Position numbers and translations under genes: made by a program. A stretch of DNA of 64,000 nt, taken from contig CAJUFN010000006.1 of the NCBI GenBank assembly GCA_910585545.1, forward strand, positions 62,001-126,000. Direction: 5' to 3'. Below, in pieces: positions 9,234 to 17,389 of the stretch. Position 1 is the stretch's first letter, and each line of letters opens with the position of its first letter. Source of the DNA: an uncultured Lachnospiraceae bacterium. GTDB taxonomy: Bacteria > Bacillota > Clostridia > Lachnospirales > Lachnospiraceae. Under the pieces are notes generated by a model. The model had not been told where the DNA came from, did not search any database, and saw only the letters and a list, made by a program, of their open reading frames with translations.

Positions 9234-11882
9234 TTATTTTTTCAGCTGTGTAAGTCTTTCCTTCACCTGATTCATCATCTGTGTATAAGTCTCCAGTTTG
9301 TCTTTTTCTTCCTGGATCTTTGCTTCCGGAGCCTTGCTCATAAATTTTTCGTTATTCAACATACCGTTAACACGCGCAAGTTCTTTCACAAGACGTGCTT
9401 CTTCTTTTTGCAGACGTTCGATTTCCTGCTCAAAGTCAATCAATTCTTCTAACGGAACATAAACGGTTGCATCCGGTACTACAATGGATACCGCATCCTC
9501 TGCGATACCTGTCTTATCTGCCTGCGCCGCAAATTCACTGGCACTCATAAGCGGGCTTGCCAAAAATTTGATTGCCTCAAATCCATTTCGCAGTACTTCA
9601 CTTTCACATGTCACATATACTTTTGCCTTTCTGCTCGGCGGAACATTCATTTCTGCACGCGCATTACGCACTCCGCGGATGACCTCTTTCATATGATCCA
9701 TGATCTCTTCTGCTTCTTTATCGCAATGTGCACTGTCGTATACCGGCCAGCTTGAAATCATCAAAGACTCCTCTTCCGTCACGAGTGCGCTGTAAATCTC
9801 TTCTGTCACGAATGGCATAAATGGATGCAAAAGCTTCAATGCATCTGCCAACACGGTCTTTAATGTATAAAGTGCTGCATTTGCTGCTTTTTCATTCTCC
9901 TTCGCATGATAGATTGGATATTTTGCAAGCTCAATATACCAATCACAGAACTCATCCCAGATAAAGTCATATACTTTCTGTACTGCGATACCAAGCTCAT
10001 ATTTATCCATGTTCTCTGTCACATCTTTGGTCAAGGTATTTACTTTGGAACGAATCCATCTGTCTGCCACAGAATAATCTTCTTTTGCCGGAACCGTAAT
10101 TTCTTTTCCTTCCATATTCATCATGATAAATCTGGAAGCATTCCATACTTTATTGGCAAAGTTTCTGCTGTTCTCCACTCTTTCATCATAAAAACGCATA
10201 TCATTCCCCGGAGCATTTCCCGTTACCAGCGTCATACGGAGTGCATCCGCACCATACTGCTCGATGATTTCCAATGGATCGATACCATTTCCTAAGGATT
10301 TACTCATCTTGCGTCCCAAAGAATCACGTACCAATCCATGGATAAATACTGTGTGGAACGGTGATTTTCCGGTATGCGCAAATGCTGAAAATACCATACG
10401 GATTACCCAGAAGAAGATAATATCATATCCGGTTACGAGTACGTCTGTCGGATAGAAATAGTCAAGCTCTTCTGTCTTGTCCGGCCAGCCAAGTGTAGAG
10501 AATGGCCAAAGTGCGGAACTAAACCATGTATCAAGTGTATCTTCATCTTGTGTGAAATGCGTACATCCGCAATGCGGGCATACTTCCGGAACTTCTCTTG
10601 CTACCACGAATTCGCCGCACTCGTCACAATAATAAGCCGGGATTCTATGGCCCCACCAAATCTGTCTGGAAATACACCAGTCACGAATGTTTTCCAACCA
10701 GTGTAAATAAATCTTATCAAAACGCTCCGGAACGAATTTTAATTCTCCGCTTTTCAATGCGTTGATCGCCGGTTTTGCCAACTCTTCCATCTTTACAAAC
10801 CACTGCTGCTTGATAAGCGGTTCTACTGTCGTATGGCAGCGGTCATGCGTTCCTACGTTATGAGAATGATCCTCGATCTTTACAAGATATCCCTGTTCCT
10901 GCAAGTCTGCTACGATCGCTTTTCTTGCCTCGTAACGTTCCATACCTGCATATTTGCCGCCAAGCTCATTGATGGTCGCATCATCATTCATGACATTGAT
11001 TTCCGGAAGATTATGACGTTTTCCAACCTCAAAGTCATTCGGGTCATGTGCCGGCGTAATCTTAACCGCGCCTGTTCCGAATTCTTTGTCTACATAATAA
11101 TCTGCTACGATCGGAATCTCTTTATTCACTAGCGGCAACAGTACATTCTTTCCTATGATGTCCTGATATCTTTCATCATCCGGATGGACTGCGATCGCAG
11201 TATCTCCAAGCATTGTCTCCGGACGTGTCGTTGCGATTTCAAGGAATCTATCCGTTCCCACGATTGGATATTTGATATGCCAGAAATGTCCTGCCTGCTC
11301 TTCGTGTTCTACTTCCGCATCGGAAAGCGAAGTCTTACATACCGGACACCAGTTAATGATTCTGGACCCCTTATAGATGTATCCCTCTTCGTATAATTTA
11401 ATAAATACTTCTTCTACCGCTTTCGAACATCCTTCATCCATTGTAAAACGTTCTCTGTTCCAGTCGCAGGAAGTACCTAATTTTTTTAACTGCTGTGTGA
11501 TCGTTCCGCCGTATTCTTCTTTCCACTCCCATGTTCTTTTCAAGAATCCTTCACGGCCAAGTTCTTTTTTATCAATACCTTCTTCTTTTAGCTGATTCGT
11601 TACCTTTACCTCGGTAGAAATCGCCGCATGGTCTGTTCCAGGTATCCAAAGCGCATTGTATCCTTGCATTCTCTTATATCGGATCAATATATCCTGTAAT
11701 GTGTTATCCAATGCGTGCCCCATGTGTAACTTACCGGTAATATTCGGCGGCGGCATCACGATCGTAAATGGTTTCTTACTGCGGTCAACGTTTGCATGAA
11801 AATATTTGTTCTTACACCATTTTTCGTAAAGTTTTGGTTCAATCTCTTTCGGATTGTATGTCTTTTCCAAATGTTTGCTCAT
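9234..11882 (-). CDS. valS: Valine--tRNA ligase
   Basis: A class I aminoacyl-tRNA synthetase of 882 residues. The HIGH motif is in PPPNITGKLHMGHALDN, KMSKS in GRKMSKSLGN, and a C-terminal coiled-coil arm (LIDFEQEIERLQKEEARL) is characteristic of ValRS. CxxC pairs near DECGEF and VCPHCGC are also present. The frame is open upstream to 12,011, but the ATG at 11,882 (MSKHLEKTYNPKEI) has an AAGGAGG site and matches the family start; the extra 43 codons lie in the T-box leader. Expression is governed by the T-box terminator upstream. Confidence 0.97.
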   Translation of the reverse strand: MSKHLEKTYNPKEIEPKLYEKWCKNKYFHANVDRSKKPFTIVMPPPNITGKLHMGHALDNTLQDILIRYKRMQGYNALWIPGTDHAAISTEVKVTNQLKEEGIDKKELGREGFLKRTWEWKEEYGGTITQQLKKLGTSCDWNRERFTMDEGCSKAVEEVFIKLYEEGYIYKGSRIINWCPVCKTSLSDAEVEHEEQAGHFWHIKYPIVGTDRFLEIATTRPETMLGDTAIAVHPDDERYQDIIGKNVLLPLVNKEIPIVADYYVDKEFGTGAVKITPAHDPNDFEVGKRHNLPEINVMNDDATINELGGKYAGMERYEARKAIVADLQEQGYLVKIEDHSHNVGTHDRCHTTVEPLIKQQWFVKMEELAKPAINALKSGELKFVPERFDKIYLHWLENIRDWCISRQIWWGHRIPAYYCDECGEFVVAREVPEVCPHCGCTHFTQDEDTLDTWFSSALWPFSTLGWPDKTEELDYFYPTDVLVTGYDIIFFWVIRMVFSAFAHTGKSPFHTVFIHGLVRDSLGRKMSKSLGNGIDPLEIIEQYGADALRMTLVTGNAPGNDMRFYDERVENSRNFANKVWNASRFIMMNMEGKEITVPAKEDYSVADRWIRSKVNTLTKDVTENMDKYELGIAVQKVYDFIWDEFCDWYIELAKYPIYHAKENEKAANAALYTLKTVLADALKLLHPFMPFVTEEIYSALVTEEESLMISSWPVYDSAHCDKEAEEIMDHMKEVIRGVRNARAEMNVPPSRKAKVYVTCESEVLRNGFEAIKFLASPLMSASEFAAQADKTGIAEDAVSIVVPDATVYVPLEELIDFEQEIERLQKEEARLVKELARVNGMLNNEKFMSKAPEAKIQEEKDKLETYTQMMNQVKERLTQLKK

Positions 11883-11992
11883 GGCGTCCTCCTTTTTGCT
11901 CTTCCCTAGTCCTTTAATCTTTTTTAAGTATTTCATATGCTCAAGATGATTTTCCCGCACTGACTTTCCGATATCTGAACCGAATCCTATTA

Positions 11993-12288
11993 TAAGGAAA
12001 GCCCTCTGCACACATCGTATGCAAAGGGCGAATCAAACGCGGTACCACCTTCATTTATATAAGATATCTCTTCTTATACATCTTTTATGGTCCGTAACGT
12101 GAACCATACGGGAATATCTTACTTCTATCCATAAAACGGAAGCGTTCAGATATCCGGCTCCAAAGCTACCTTCCGCAATACCTTCTTGTAATCACCTTTC
12201 AGCCTGCGGGTAATTCTCTCTTTCAAGGGTGCTTTGCGTACTCCTCTTTTTCTCTGCCTTTACATAATTGTTAAGTTTCTGTTAACTA
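11993..12288 (-). promoter_or_regulatory. T-box leader (tRNA-Val-responsive) upstream of valS
   Basis: The minus strand carries the conserved T-box AGGTGGTACCGCG (12,050-12,038), followed by the terminator GCCCTTTGCA/TGCAGAGGGC (12,029-12,001) and a T-rich tail. Upstream, Stem I elements are visible: AGAGA, GGCTGAAAGGTG and the returning strand ending TTTGGAGCC. A GTA triplet at 12,169-12,167 is placed where a valine specifier would be expected; this assignment is tentative. Uncharged tRNA-Val should stabilise the antiterminator and allow read-through into valS and the genes after it. Confidence 0.9.
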
Positions 12289-12294
12289 CTGACT

Positions 12295-12323
12295 AGTTTA
12301 GTAGTTAGGCCTTCTTTTGTCAA
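12295..12323 (-). promoter_or_regulatory. Sigma-A promoter of the valS T-box transcript
   Basis: TTGACA (12,323-12,318), a 17-bp spacer and TAAACT (12,300-12,295) on the minus strand, placed just before the T-box leader. Confidence 0.75.
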
Positions 12324-12378
12324 GGAAATTCAAGAAATGTTCATAAACTCTTAAGGGTCTTTATTTTTAATAAAGATT

Positions 12379-12621
12379 CTATCCGACAGACTCCTCGTCG
12401 AACTCTACGACAACCTCGAATCCCCTTGGGGTATCTTTGATCTCGGATACAATTCCTTCGGAAGATTTGATTCTCGTATTCGTCCTAAAAATGCCGGACA
12501 TGGCAACCGAAGGCTCGATAATATAACTATATAAAGTACCGTTTGGTCTCTCCGTAATCTTTACTTTGTCGCCCGGTTTCACAAGATTGGGGCGTTCCAT
12601 TCGAAATTCTTCATAACGCAT
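12379..12621 (-). CDS. Small hypothetical protein, 80 residues
   Basis: No family recognised. The ATG at 12,621 (MRYEEFRMERPNLVKPGDKV) has a GAGGTG site at 6 nt, better than the in-frame GTG three codons upstream, which is itself part of that ribosome site. The sequence is rich in beta-forming stretches and has a VKPGDKVKITERP segment reminiscent of small barrel domains. There is no signal peptide or membrane segment. It stands alone between the valS promoter and the divergent symporter gene. Function unknown. Confidence 0.7.
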   Translation of the reverse strand: MRYEEFRMERPNLVKPGDKVKITERPNGTLYSYIIEPSVAMSGIFRTNTRIKSSEGIVSEIKDTPRGFEVVVEFDEESVG

Positions 12622-12728
12622 GACTTTCACCTCTTATTTCTTGCTGTATCATACCATATTTTTCAAAATCATTTCAATATCCTATTAAGAAACAATTTCT
12701 TTTTCTACTATTCAGAAATAACAATTTT

Positions 12729-12737
12729 TGGTATAAT
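12729..12737 (+). promoter_or_regulatory. Extended -10 promoter of the AGCS symporter gene
   Basis: TGGTATAAT forms an extended -10 (TGn-TATAAT). The -35 region (near 12,709) is poor. The transcript would have a leader of about 55 nt. Confidence 0.55.
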
Positions 12738-12799
12738 AGGATGGCTAATGTGCGCCTTTCGCAGCACATACTATATATCGAAAGGAATAAGAAGAATTT

Positions 12800-14179
12800 A
12801 TGTTAGACTTTATCACGCAGTTAAATGGAATTGTCAACCGTTTTGTGTGGGGTGTTCCGGCTATGGTCTGCATCATCGGAGTCGGGCTTTACTTGAGTGT
12901 CCGTACAAGATTTTTGCAGCTTCGTAAATTTCCCTATGCAATTTCTAATACGCTGGGACGTATCTTCCACAAAACCGAAGCCGCAAAAGGAGCAGTAACA
13001 CCTTTTCAAGCCGTCTGTACTGCCCTTGCTGCAACAGTGGGTACCGGCAATATCGCTGGAGTAGCCGGCGCGATCGCACTTGGCGGTCCCGGCGCAGTTT
13101 TCTGGATGTGGTGCAGCGCACTTCTTGGCATGTGTACCAAATTCGCCGAAGTAACACTCGCGGTTCACTTTCGTGAAAAAAACAGTCAGGGTGACTGGGT
13201 TGGCGGTCCTATGTACTATATTAAAAACGGACTTTCAAAAAAATGGCATTTTCTTGCATTTCTCTATGCGATTCTTGGTATCCTTACCGTGTTTGGTACC
13301 GGTAACGCTACTCAGGTAAATGCGATCATTACTTCCATTGATACCGCTCTTATTAACATGGGTGTTGCATCTTCTGGCTCCTTAAACGGAATCAATCTTG
13401 GAATCGGAATTTTCATCGCCGCCTTAGTAGCGCTTGTATTAATCGGCGGTGTAAAACGAATCGGAACAGTAACAGAAAAGCTTGTGCCATTCATGGCTGT
13501 GATGTACATCATCCTCGCGCTCGGCGTCGTAGGACTTAATATCACTCGTGTACCTGGCGTATTATCGGATATCATTACTGGTGCATTTTCACCGTCTGCG
13601 GTAACCGGCGGTATCGTGGGAAGCATGTTCCTTAGTATGAAGCGCGGCGTCTCCCGCGGTATCTTCTCAAATGAAGCCGGACTTGGTACTGGTTCCATCG
13701 CACATGCTGCATCCGATACAAAGGACCCGGTACAGCAAGGATATTTCGGCATCTTTGAGGTATTTGCAGATACCATCGTGATCTGCACTTTAACGGCTCT
13801 TGTTATCTTGCTTGGAACAAAGGGAATTACTTACGGCGCAGATGCCGGTGCGGAACTTACCATCGCCGGATTCACCAATACATACGGCAGCTGGGTCTCC
13901 TTACTGACTGCAATCGCAATGTGCTGTTTTGCATTCTCCACCATTATCGGCTGGGGTCTTTACGGAACAAGATGCATCGAATTCTTATTCGGCTCTAAAG
14001 TCAACAAGCCATTTATGCTCGTTTATGCACTCGTTGCAATTATCGGAGCGACACTGGACCTTGGACTTATTTGGAGTATCGCAGATACCTTTAACGGAAT
14101 GATGGTCATTCCAAACTTGATCGCACTGTTCCTGTTATCCGGAACACTGTTTAGAATTCTAAAAGAACGAAAAATTTAA
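12800..14179 (+). CDS. Sodium:alanine/glycine symporter (AGCS family)
   Basis: A 459-residue polytopic inner-membrane protein that couples Na+ to uptake of alanine, glycine or a similar small amino acid. The family blocks FQAVCTALAATVGTGNIAGV, GPGAVFWMW and GGPMYYIKNGL are intact, with about ten membrane segments and the later SRGIFSNEAGLGTG block. An AAAGGAATAAGAAG site precedes the ATG. It is monocistronic and convergent with the asparaginase gene. In the AGCS family the exact substrate (Ala, Gly, Gln, Ser) cannot be told from these motifs. Confidence 0.93.
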   Translation: MLDFITQLNGIVNRFVWGVPAMVCIIGVGLYLSVRTRFLQLRKFPYAISNTLGRIFHKTEAAKGAVTPFQAVCTALAATVGTGNIAGVAGAIALGGPGAVFWMWCSALLGMCTKFAEVTLAVHFREKNSQGDWVGGPMYYIKNGLSKKWHFLAFLYAILGILTVFGTGNATQVNAIITSIDTALINMGVASSGSLNGINLGIGIFIAALVALVLIGGVKRIGTVTEKLVPFMAVMYIILALGVVGLNITRVPGVLSDIITGAFSPSAVTGGIVGSMFLSMKRGVSRGIFSNEAGLGTGSIAHAASDTKDPVQQGYFGIFEVFADTIVICTLTALVILLGTKGITYGADAGAELTIAGFTNTYGSWVSLLTAIAMCCFAFSTIIGWGLYGTRCIEFLFGSKVNKPFMLVYALVAIIGATLDLGLIWSIADTFNGMMVIPNLIALFLLSGTLFRILKERKI

Positions 14180-14227
14180 AGTAAACTGATGGGGCAGCCA
14201 ATTTTGACATTTGAATCGACTGCTCCA

Positions 14228-15241
14228 TTATTCATAATATGTTGTAAACAAAATATCATGATTTACCATCTGATAGAATCCTGCCTTTGTTTTCTCATAG
14301 TCGTGCTTCGTCTGTGCCATCAGCCACATCATTTTCGTGATCACTGCCTCCAGTGTCATGTCATAGGCTTCTATCAAATCAAATTCCTGTTTTACTTTTT
14401 TGCCCACTTCATAGACCGTCATGTTGCTGCCTTCGTTAGCCACCTGCGTTGTCATCACAACTACTTTTCCCTTTGCTTTCCAGACTTTCATCTGTGCGTA
14501 AAATTCCTCGGTAATACTTTCCGGAATCCCTCCTACTCCAAAGCTCTCTATTACCAGACAATCATATTTTTCAAAAATACAAGAAAGAATTTCCGGCTTC
14601 ATCCCCGGTATCATTTTCAGCACAAAAATATTATCATTCATTTCATGATAAAACCGTACCGGTTCTTCATGAGGAATCTCTGGGATATAACGGATTACAT
14701 GACCATCCTGTATCACTGCCGGATATGGAAAATTAATACTGGAAAACGCATTATAGCTCTTTGCGCGGTCTTTTTTCGCACGCGTTCCTACAATAACTTT
14801 TCCGCCAAATACAATATTCACATCCTGTGCTCCTTCATCCGCTGCATAGATAAAGCTGTCCAGAAGATTGGTTTTCGCATCCGTCACATCCATATTAATT
14901 GGTTTTTGAGCTCCTGTAATCACAATCGGTTTTGCTGAATACTGAATCATATAAGAAAGCGCTGACGCCGTATATGCCAGTGTATCTGTACCATGACAGA
15001 TCACAAAACCGTCATAAGAATCATAAAACTTCTCAATCGTTTTTGTCATAAGCGTCCAATGCTTGGACATCACATTTGTACTATCAATACTGCATATCTG
15101 CATTGTCTCAACCTGACATACCCTTTGTACCTCTGGAATATAAGATAAAATATCCTCCGAAGATAACCCTGGTGTAAGTCCATTTTTCATCTGTTTTGAA
15201 GCAATTGTGCCTCCTGTTCCTATCATTAAAATTCGTTTCAT
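14228..15241 (-). CDS. ansA: Type I L-asparaginase
   Basis: A 337-residue cytoplasmic amidohydrolase that converts asparagine to aspartate and ammonia. The first catalytic Thr is in MIGTGGTIAS at the N-terminus, and the second set (Thr-Asp, then a distal Lys) is in CHGTDTLAYTASAL. No signal peptide, so cytoplasmic type I rather than the secreted type II. The ATG at 15,241 has an AGGAG site; a second ATG seven codons upstream includes that site in its coding region and is less likely. It is divergent from the Lsa leader. A short palindrome (AGAATAA-TT-TTATTCT, 15,300-15,315) lies between them. Confidence 0.92.
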   Translation of the reverse strand: MKRILMIGTGGTIASKQMKNGLTPGLSSEDILSYIPEVQRVCQVETMQICSIDSTNVMSKHWTLMTKTIEKFYDSYDGFVICHGTDTLAYTASALSYMIQYSAKPIVITGAQKPINMDVTDAKTNLLDSFIYAADEGAQDVNIVFGGKVIVGTRAKKDRAKSYNAFSSINFPYPAVIQDGHVIRYIPEIPHEEPVRFYHEMNDNIFVLKMIPGMKPEILSCIFEKYDCLVIESFGVGGIPESITEEFYAQMKVWKAKGKVVVMTTQVANEGSNMTVYEVGKKVKQEFDLIEAYDMTLEAVITKMMWLMAQTKHDYEKTKAGFYQMVNHDILFTTYYE

Positions 15242-15320
15242 AAATGATTTTCTCCTAACCATTGATTTTCTACAGTTCTTATGTTAGACTGAGGACTACA
15301 GAATAATTTTATTCTATATT

Positions 15321-15326
15321 TATAAT
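15321..15326 (+). promoter_or_regulatory. -10 box for the ABC-F leader transcript
   Basis: A perfect TATAAT about 20 bp before the leader ORF; the matching -35 (ACAGAA or TACAGA near 15,298) is poor. A regulator could bind the palindrome AGAATAATTTTATTCT just upstream. Confidence 0.4.
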
Positions 15327-15346
15327 GAATGATTGGAGATGAAAAG

Positions 15347-15367
15347 ATGTATATACTTTCTTGCTAA
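15347..15367 (+). CDS. Leader peptide MYILSC upstream of the ABC-F gene
   Basis: A six-codon ORF (ATG at 15,347, TAA at 15,365-15,367) with GGAG at 15,335-15,338, spacing 8 nt. It stops 9 nt before the first hairpin of the leader. Short leader ORFs of this kind precede many antibiotic-resistance ABC-F genes; ribosomes stalled on them by the drug shift the leader RNA from terminator to antiterminator. Support is the ribosome site and position only. Confidence 0.55.
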   Translation: MYILSC

Positions 15368-15375
15368 TGATTTTT

Positions 15376-15564
15376 ATAACAAAACAGATCACATTCACTG
15401 TATTCTCTTTTTAGAGATTTGTTTTGTTATGCGCAGGAAAGAATTGCATCCATCCTACCTTTTACAGAACCTTTGTGGAACTCTGTTATAGATGAGACTG
15501 CCGGAATACTTTCCTGCAGTCTATTTTTAATGATACAGGAAAGTTCTGACTTTCCTGTATCATT
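15376..15564 (+). promoter_or_regulatory. Ribosome-mediated attenuator in front of the Lsa-type gene
   Basis: Three structures follow the leader ORF. First, a 14-bp stem ATAACAAAACAGAT (15,376-15,389) with ATTTGTTTTGTTAT (15,417-15,430). Second, an intrinsic terminator at 15,496-15,528. Third, a perfect 16-bp stem with a 4-nt loop at 15,529-15,564. GCAGGAAAG at 15,433-15,441 is the exact complement of CTTTCCTGC (15,509-15,517) in the terminator, giving an antiterminator. The same CAGGAAAG/CTTTCCTG pair recurs in the third stem, so several exclusive folds are possible. Confidence 0.75.
15496..15528 (+). terminator. Attenuation terminator of the ABC-F leader
   Basis: GACTGC (15,496-15,501) with GCAGTC (15,516-15,521), extended by GGAA/TTTCC inside, then TATTTTT. 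It lies about 210 bp before the ABC-F start codon, within the same transcript. Confidence 0.8.
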
Positions 15565-15738
15565 AAATGCTCCGCGGGATGCGCACGATGTGCAGGGAAA
15601 GGATACTTTAGCAGCCGCACATTGGCGCGCAAACCGGATCAAGTTTCTCAAGAAATGAGGAATTTAGGAAATTCGAGGCGGACCTATCCGCTTTGTTCTT
15701 TACAGAAAACAACACTGATCTGCAAAGGGGGAATTGAT

Positions 15739-17217
15739 ATGTCTTTAATACAGGTTTCAGATTTAACATTTTCATACGATACAAGTTTTCACAATATTTT
15801 TGAGCATGCTTCATTTCAGCTTGATACGGACTGGAGACTTGGCTTCACCGGGCGCAACGGACGCGGAAAGACAACTTTTTTAAAACTTCTGATGGGCGAA
15901 TACGAATACCGCGGAACAATCTCTTCCAACGTCATCTTCGAATACTTTCCATATCCTATCAAAAGAAGTGAACGCTATGCATACGAAATCATCGAAGAAG
16001 TTTACCCGGATTATGAGCACTGGCAGCTTATGAAAGAATTCTCTAAGCTAGGGCTTGCAGAAGAGCTGCTTTATCAACCATTCGCAACATTAAGCAACGG
16101 CGAACAGACCAAGCTTTTGCTGGCAGTCTTATTCTTAAAAGAAAATCATTTTCTTTTGATCGATGAACCAACCAATCATCTGGACATAGACGCACGAAAA
16201 CTGGTTGCCGAATACCTTTCCACGAAAAAAGGATTTATTCTGGTCTCACATGACCGGCAATTCCTTGATACGTGCACAGACCATACGCTTTCTATCAATC
16301 GCACGAATATCGAAGTGCAAAAAGGAAACTTCTCCACTTGGCTCGCTGATATGCAGCGAAAGGAACAATTTGAAGAAGCTCAGGATAAAAAACTTCGCAA
16401 AGACATCAAAAAGCTCAGCGCTTCCGCAAGAGAATCATCCGGATGGTCTGATAAGGTTGAGAAAACCAAAAAGGGAACCCGCACAGGTGGGCTTCGGCCA
16501 GACCGCGGATTCATCGGACATAAAGCAGCTAAAATGATGAAACGTTCCAAGAATCTGGAACGGCGCAGAAACGAAGCTTTAGAAGAAAAATCTTCGCTTT
16601 TACAAAATCGGGAAGAAATCGAAGATTTAAAACTTTTTTCACTCGCCCACCATGCTAATCCGATGCTTTCCGGCGAAGGACTCTCTGTCGCTTACGGCGA
16701 ACGGGAAATTTTCCACAATTTTTCTTTCGAAGTGCGAAGAGGTGAACGCATCTGCCTGCGCGGCAGGAACGGTTGCGGCAAATCCAGCCTAATGAAATTA
16801 TTGTTAGGGGAAAAGATTCCTTATACGGGCAAACTTTATCTGGCAAACAATTTAAAAATCTCTTATATTCCACAGGATGCTTCCTTCCTTTCTGGTGATT
16901 TGAAAGATTTTGCTTGTGCCTATGGACTTGATGAAAGTTTATTTAAAGCGATCTTAAGAAAACTGGGATTTGAACGGATTCAATTTGAAAAAAGTATGGA
17001 ACATTACAGTGCAGGCCAGAAAAAGAAAGTACTCATCGCGAAATCCTTATGCGAACCGGCACATATTTGCATCTGGGATGAGCCGCTGAACTACATTGAT
17101 GTATTCTCGCGTATGCAAATCGAACAGCTGTTGCTCTCCTATGAACCAACACTGCTTTTCGTGGAACATGACCAAAGATTTCAGGAGAGAATTGCCACCA
17201 AGATAATTGAAATGTAA
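15739..17217 (+). CDS. Lsa-family ABC-F ribosomal protection protein
   Basis: A 492-residue cytoplasmic protein with two ATP-binding domains and no membrane segments. Domain 1 has Walker A GRNGRGKTT and Walker B FLLIDEPTNHLD; the linker (about residues 190-290) is Lys/Arg-rich as in ribosome-binding ABC-F proteins. Domain 2 has GRNGCGKSS and ICIWDEPLNYID, the latter typical of Lsa/Vga-type proteins. Known Lsa proteins bind the ribosomal E site and dislodge lincosamides, streptogramin A and pleuromutilins. The ATG at 15,739 has an AAAGGGGG site; the frame is open further upstream, but without such a site. The attenuator upstream supports a drug-inducible resistance role. The spectrum cannot be read from sequence. 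Confidence 0.88.
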   Translation: MSLIQVSDLTFSYDTSFHNIFEHASFQLDTDWRLGFTGRNGRGKTTFLKLLMGEYEYRGTISSNVIFEYFPYPIKRSERYAYEIIEEVYPDYEHWQLMKEFSKLGLAEELLYQPFATLSNGEQTKLLLAVLFLKENHFLLIDEPTNHLDIDARKLVAEYLSTKKGFILVSHDRQFLDTCTDHTLSINRTNIEVQKGNFSTWLADMQRKEQFEEAQDKKLRKDIKKLSASARESSGWSDKVEKTKKGTRTGGLRPDRGFIGHKAAKMMKRSKNLERRRNEALEEKSSLLQNREEIEDLKLFSLAHHANPMLSGEGLSVAYGEREIFHNFSFEVRRGERICLRGRNGCGKSSLMKLLLGEKIPYTGKLYLANNLKISYIPQDASFLSGDLKDFACAYGLDESLFKAILRKLGFERIQFEKSMEHYSAGQKKKVLIAKSLCEPAHICIWDEPLNYIDVFSRMQIEQLLLSYEPTLLFVEHDQRFQERIATKIIEM

Positions 17218-17247
17218 GGAAGGTTGGCGCAAGTTAATGGGATTTGG

Positions 17248-17306
17248 CAAAGACCACAACTTTCCACAAAAATATGGCTTTTCAAAGACCACAACTCTCC
17301 ACAAAA
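17248..17306. repeat. Two near-identical 24-bp direct repeats, 35 bp apart
   Basis: Copies at 17,248-17,271 and 17,283-17,306 both begin CAAAGACCACAACT and end TCCACAAAA; they differ at one base (T/C). They lie between the ABC-F stop and the shared terminator. No function is evident. Confidence 0.7.
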
Positions 17307-17330
17307 CACATTATTTCCAAAAGCCAAAAA

Positions 17331-17360
17331 GAGGTTGTGACCGAATCAGGTCACAACCTC
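17331..17360. terminator. Bidirectional terminator between the ABC-F gene and ptsI
   Basis: A perfect 12-bp stem GAGGTTGTGACC/GGTCACAACCTC with a 6-nt loop. T-rich on the minus side (TTTTTGG, for ptsI) and, less tightly, on the plus side (TCTTTAAAGAG then TTTTTT). Confidence 0.88.
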
Positions 17361-17389
17361 TCTTTAAAGAGTTGCTTTTTTCTTATATA

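Noticed and set aside
12360..12380. Short TCTTTATT/AATAAAGA hairpin after the 80-residue gene
   Set aside because: AT-only stem with a 3-nt loop and no T-run; too weak for a terminator.
14180..14227. Possible terminator between the AGCS gene and ansA (TGGGGCAG/CTGCTCCA)
   Set aside because: 8-bp stem with a wobble, a 22-nt loop and no T-run.
15339..15491. 50-codon ORF overlapping the attenuator, ATG at 15,339
   Set aside because: The only ribosome site is directly against its ATG; the six-codon ORF at 15,347 has correct spacing, and the longer frame runs through all hairpins.
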